Below, piece after piece: positions 5,874 through 5,880 of a DNA stretch of 5,880 nucleotides. The notes under the pieces are model-generated. The model was not told the origin of the DNA. It was given only the letters and a program-made list of their open reading frames with translations, and ran no database searches. The stretch's first letter is position 1; the number at the start of each line of letters is the position of its first letter. The position numbers were made by a program, and so were the translations under genes. The stretch comes from an uncultured Treponema sp. (GTDB lineage Bacteria; Spirochaetota; Spirochaetia; Treponematales; Treponemataceae), in assembly GCA_905373565.1 (NCBI GenBank), contig CAJPTT010000164.1:1-5880 (forward strand), written 5' to 3'.

Positions 5874-5880
5874 GGTGCGC

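Overview
The window looks like chromosomal DNA of a host-associated spirochaete, most likely an oral-type Treponema. The evidence is a large-family AAA-ATPase/PD-(D/E)XK gene, a DUF3791-DUF3990 cassette, secreted proteins with spirochaete-style signal peptides, moderate-to-low GC and small dispersed palindromes between genes. The genus call is an inference from gene content and style; no rRNA or other marker gene is present.

Positions 2-2092 (+ strand) hold a tightly packed four-gene run in which every junction overlaps. It begins with the 3' part of an AAA-ATPase-like/PD-(D/E)XK nuclease-like gene cut by the window edge. Then come a DUF3791 small protein, a DUF3990 protein with ADP-ribosyltransferase-like motifs, and a 70-residue protein of unknown function. 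The last three form a compact cassette that could be a toxin-antitoxin-like or effector/immunity module. The overlaps of 1, 19 and 7 bases point to translational coupling.

Positions 2093-2160 are a short convergent junction with no clear terminator. Positions 2161-5815 (- strand) read the other way. In transcription order they hold a DUF1232 small membrane protein, a 710-residue secreted protein with TPR-like repeats that I cannot name, and, after a gap of about 210 bp, a secreted DNase I-like endonuclease/exonuclease/phosphatase-family protein. The first two are 17 bp apart, each has a strong Shine-Dalgarno sequence, and they probably form an operon.

The gap at 3247-3455 and the end of the 710-residue gene contain the most interesting structure. 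A 122-bp segment (3349-3470) is bounded by perfect 10-bp terminal inverted repeats, flanked by AAT/AAT, and made almost entirely of three hairpins. It supplies the last four codons and the stop of the 710-residue gene. Removing it in silico, with one AAT, joins the frame to a new stop after three codons (..VEI-KKQ-stop). This suggests a MITE- or REP-like insertion at the 3' end of the gene. A second long hairpin (5829-5873) lies directly upstream of the DUF1232 Shine-Dalgarno sequence. A perfect 14-bp palindrome (3259-3272) lies just upstream of the Shine-Dalgarno sequence of the nuclease gene.
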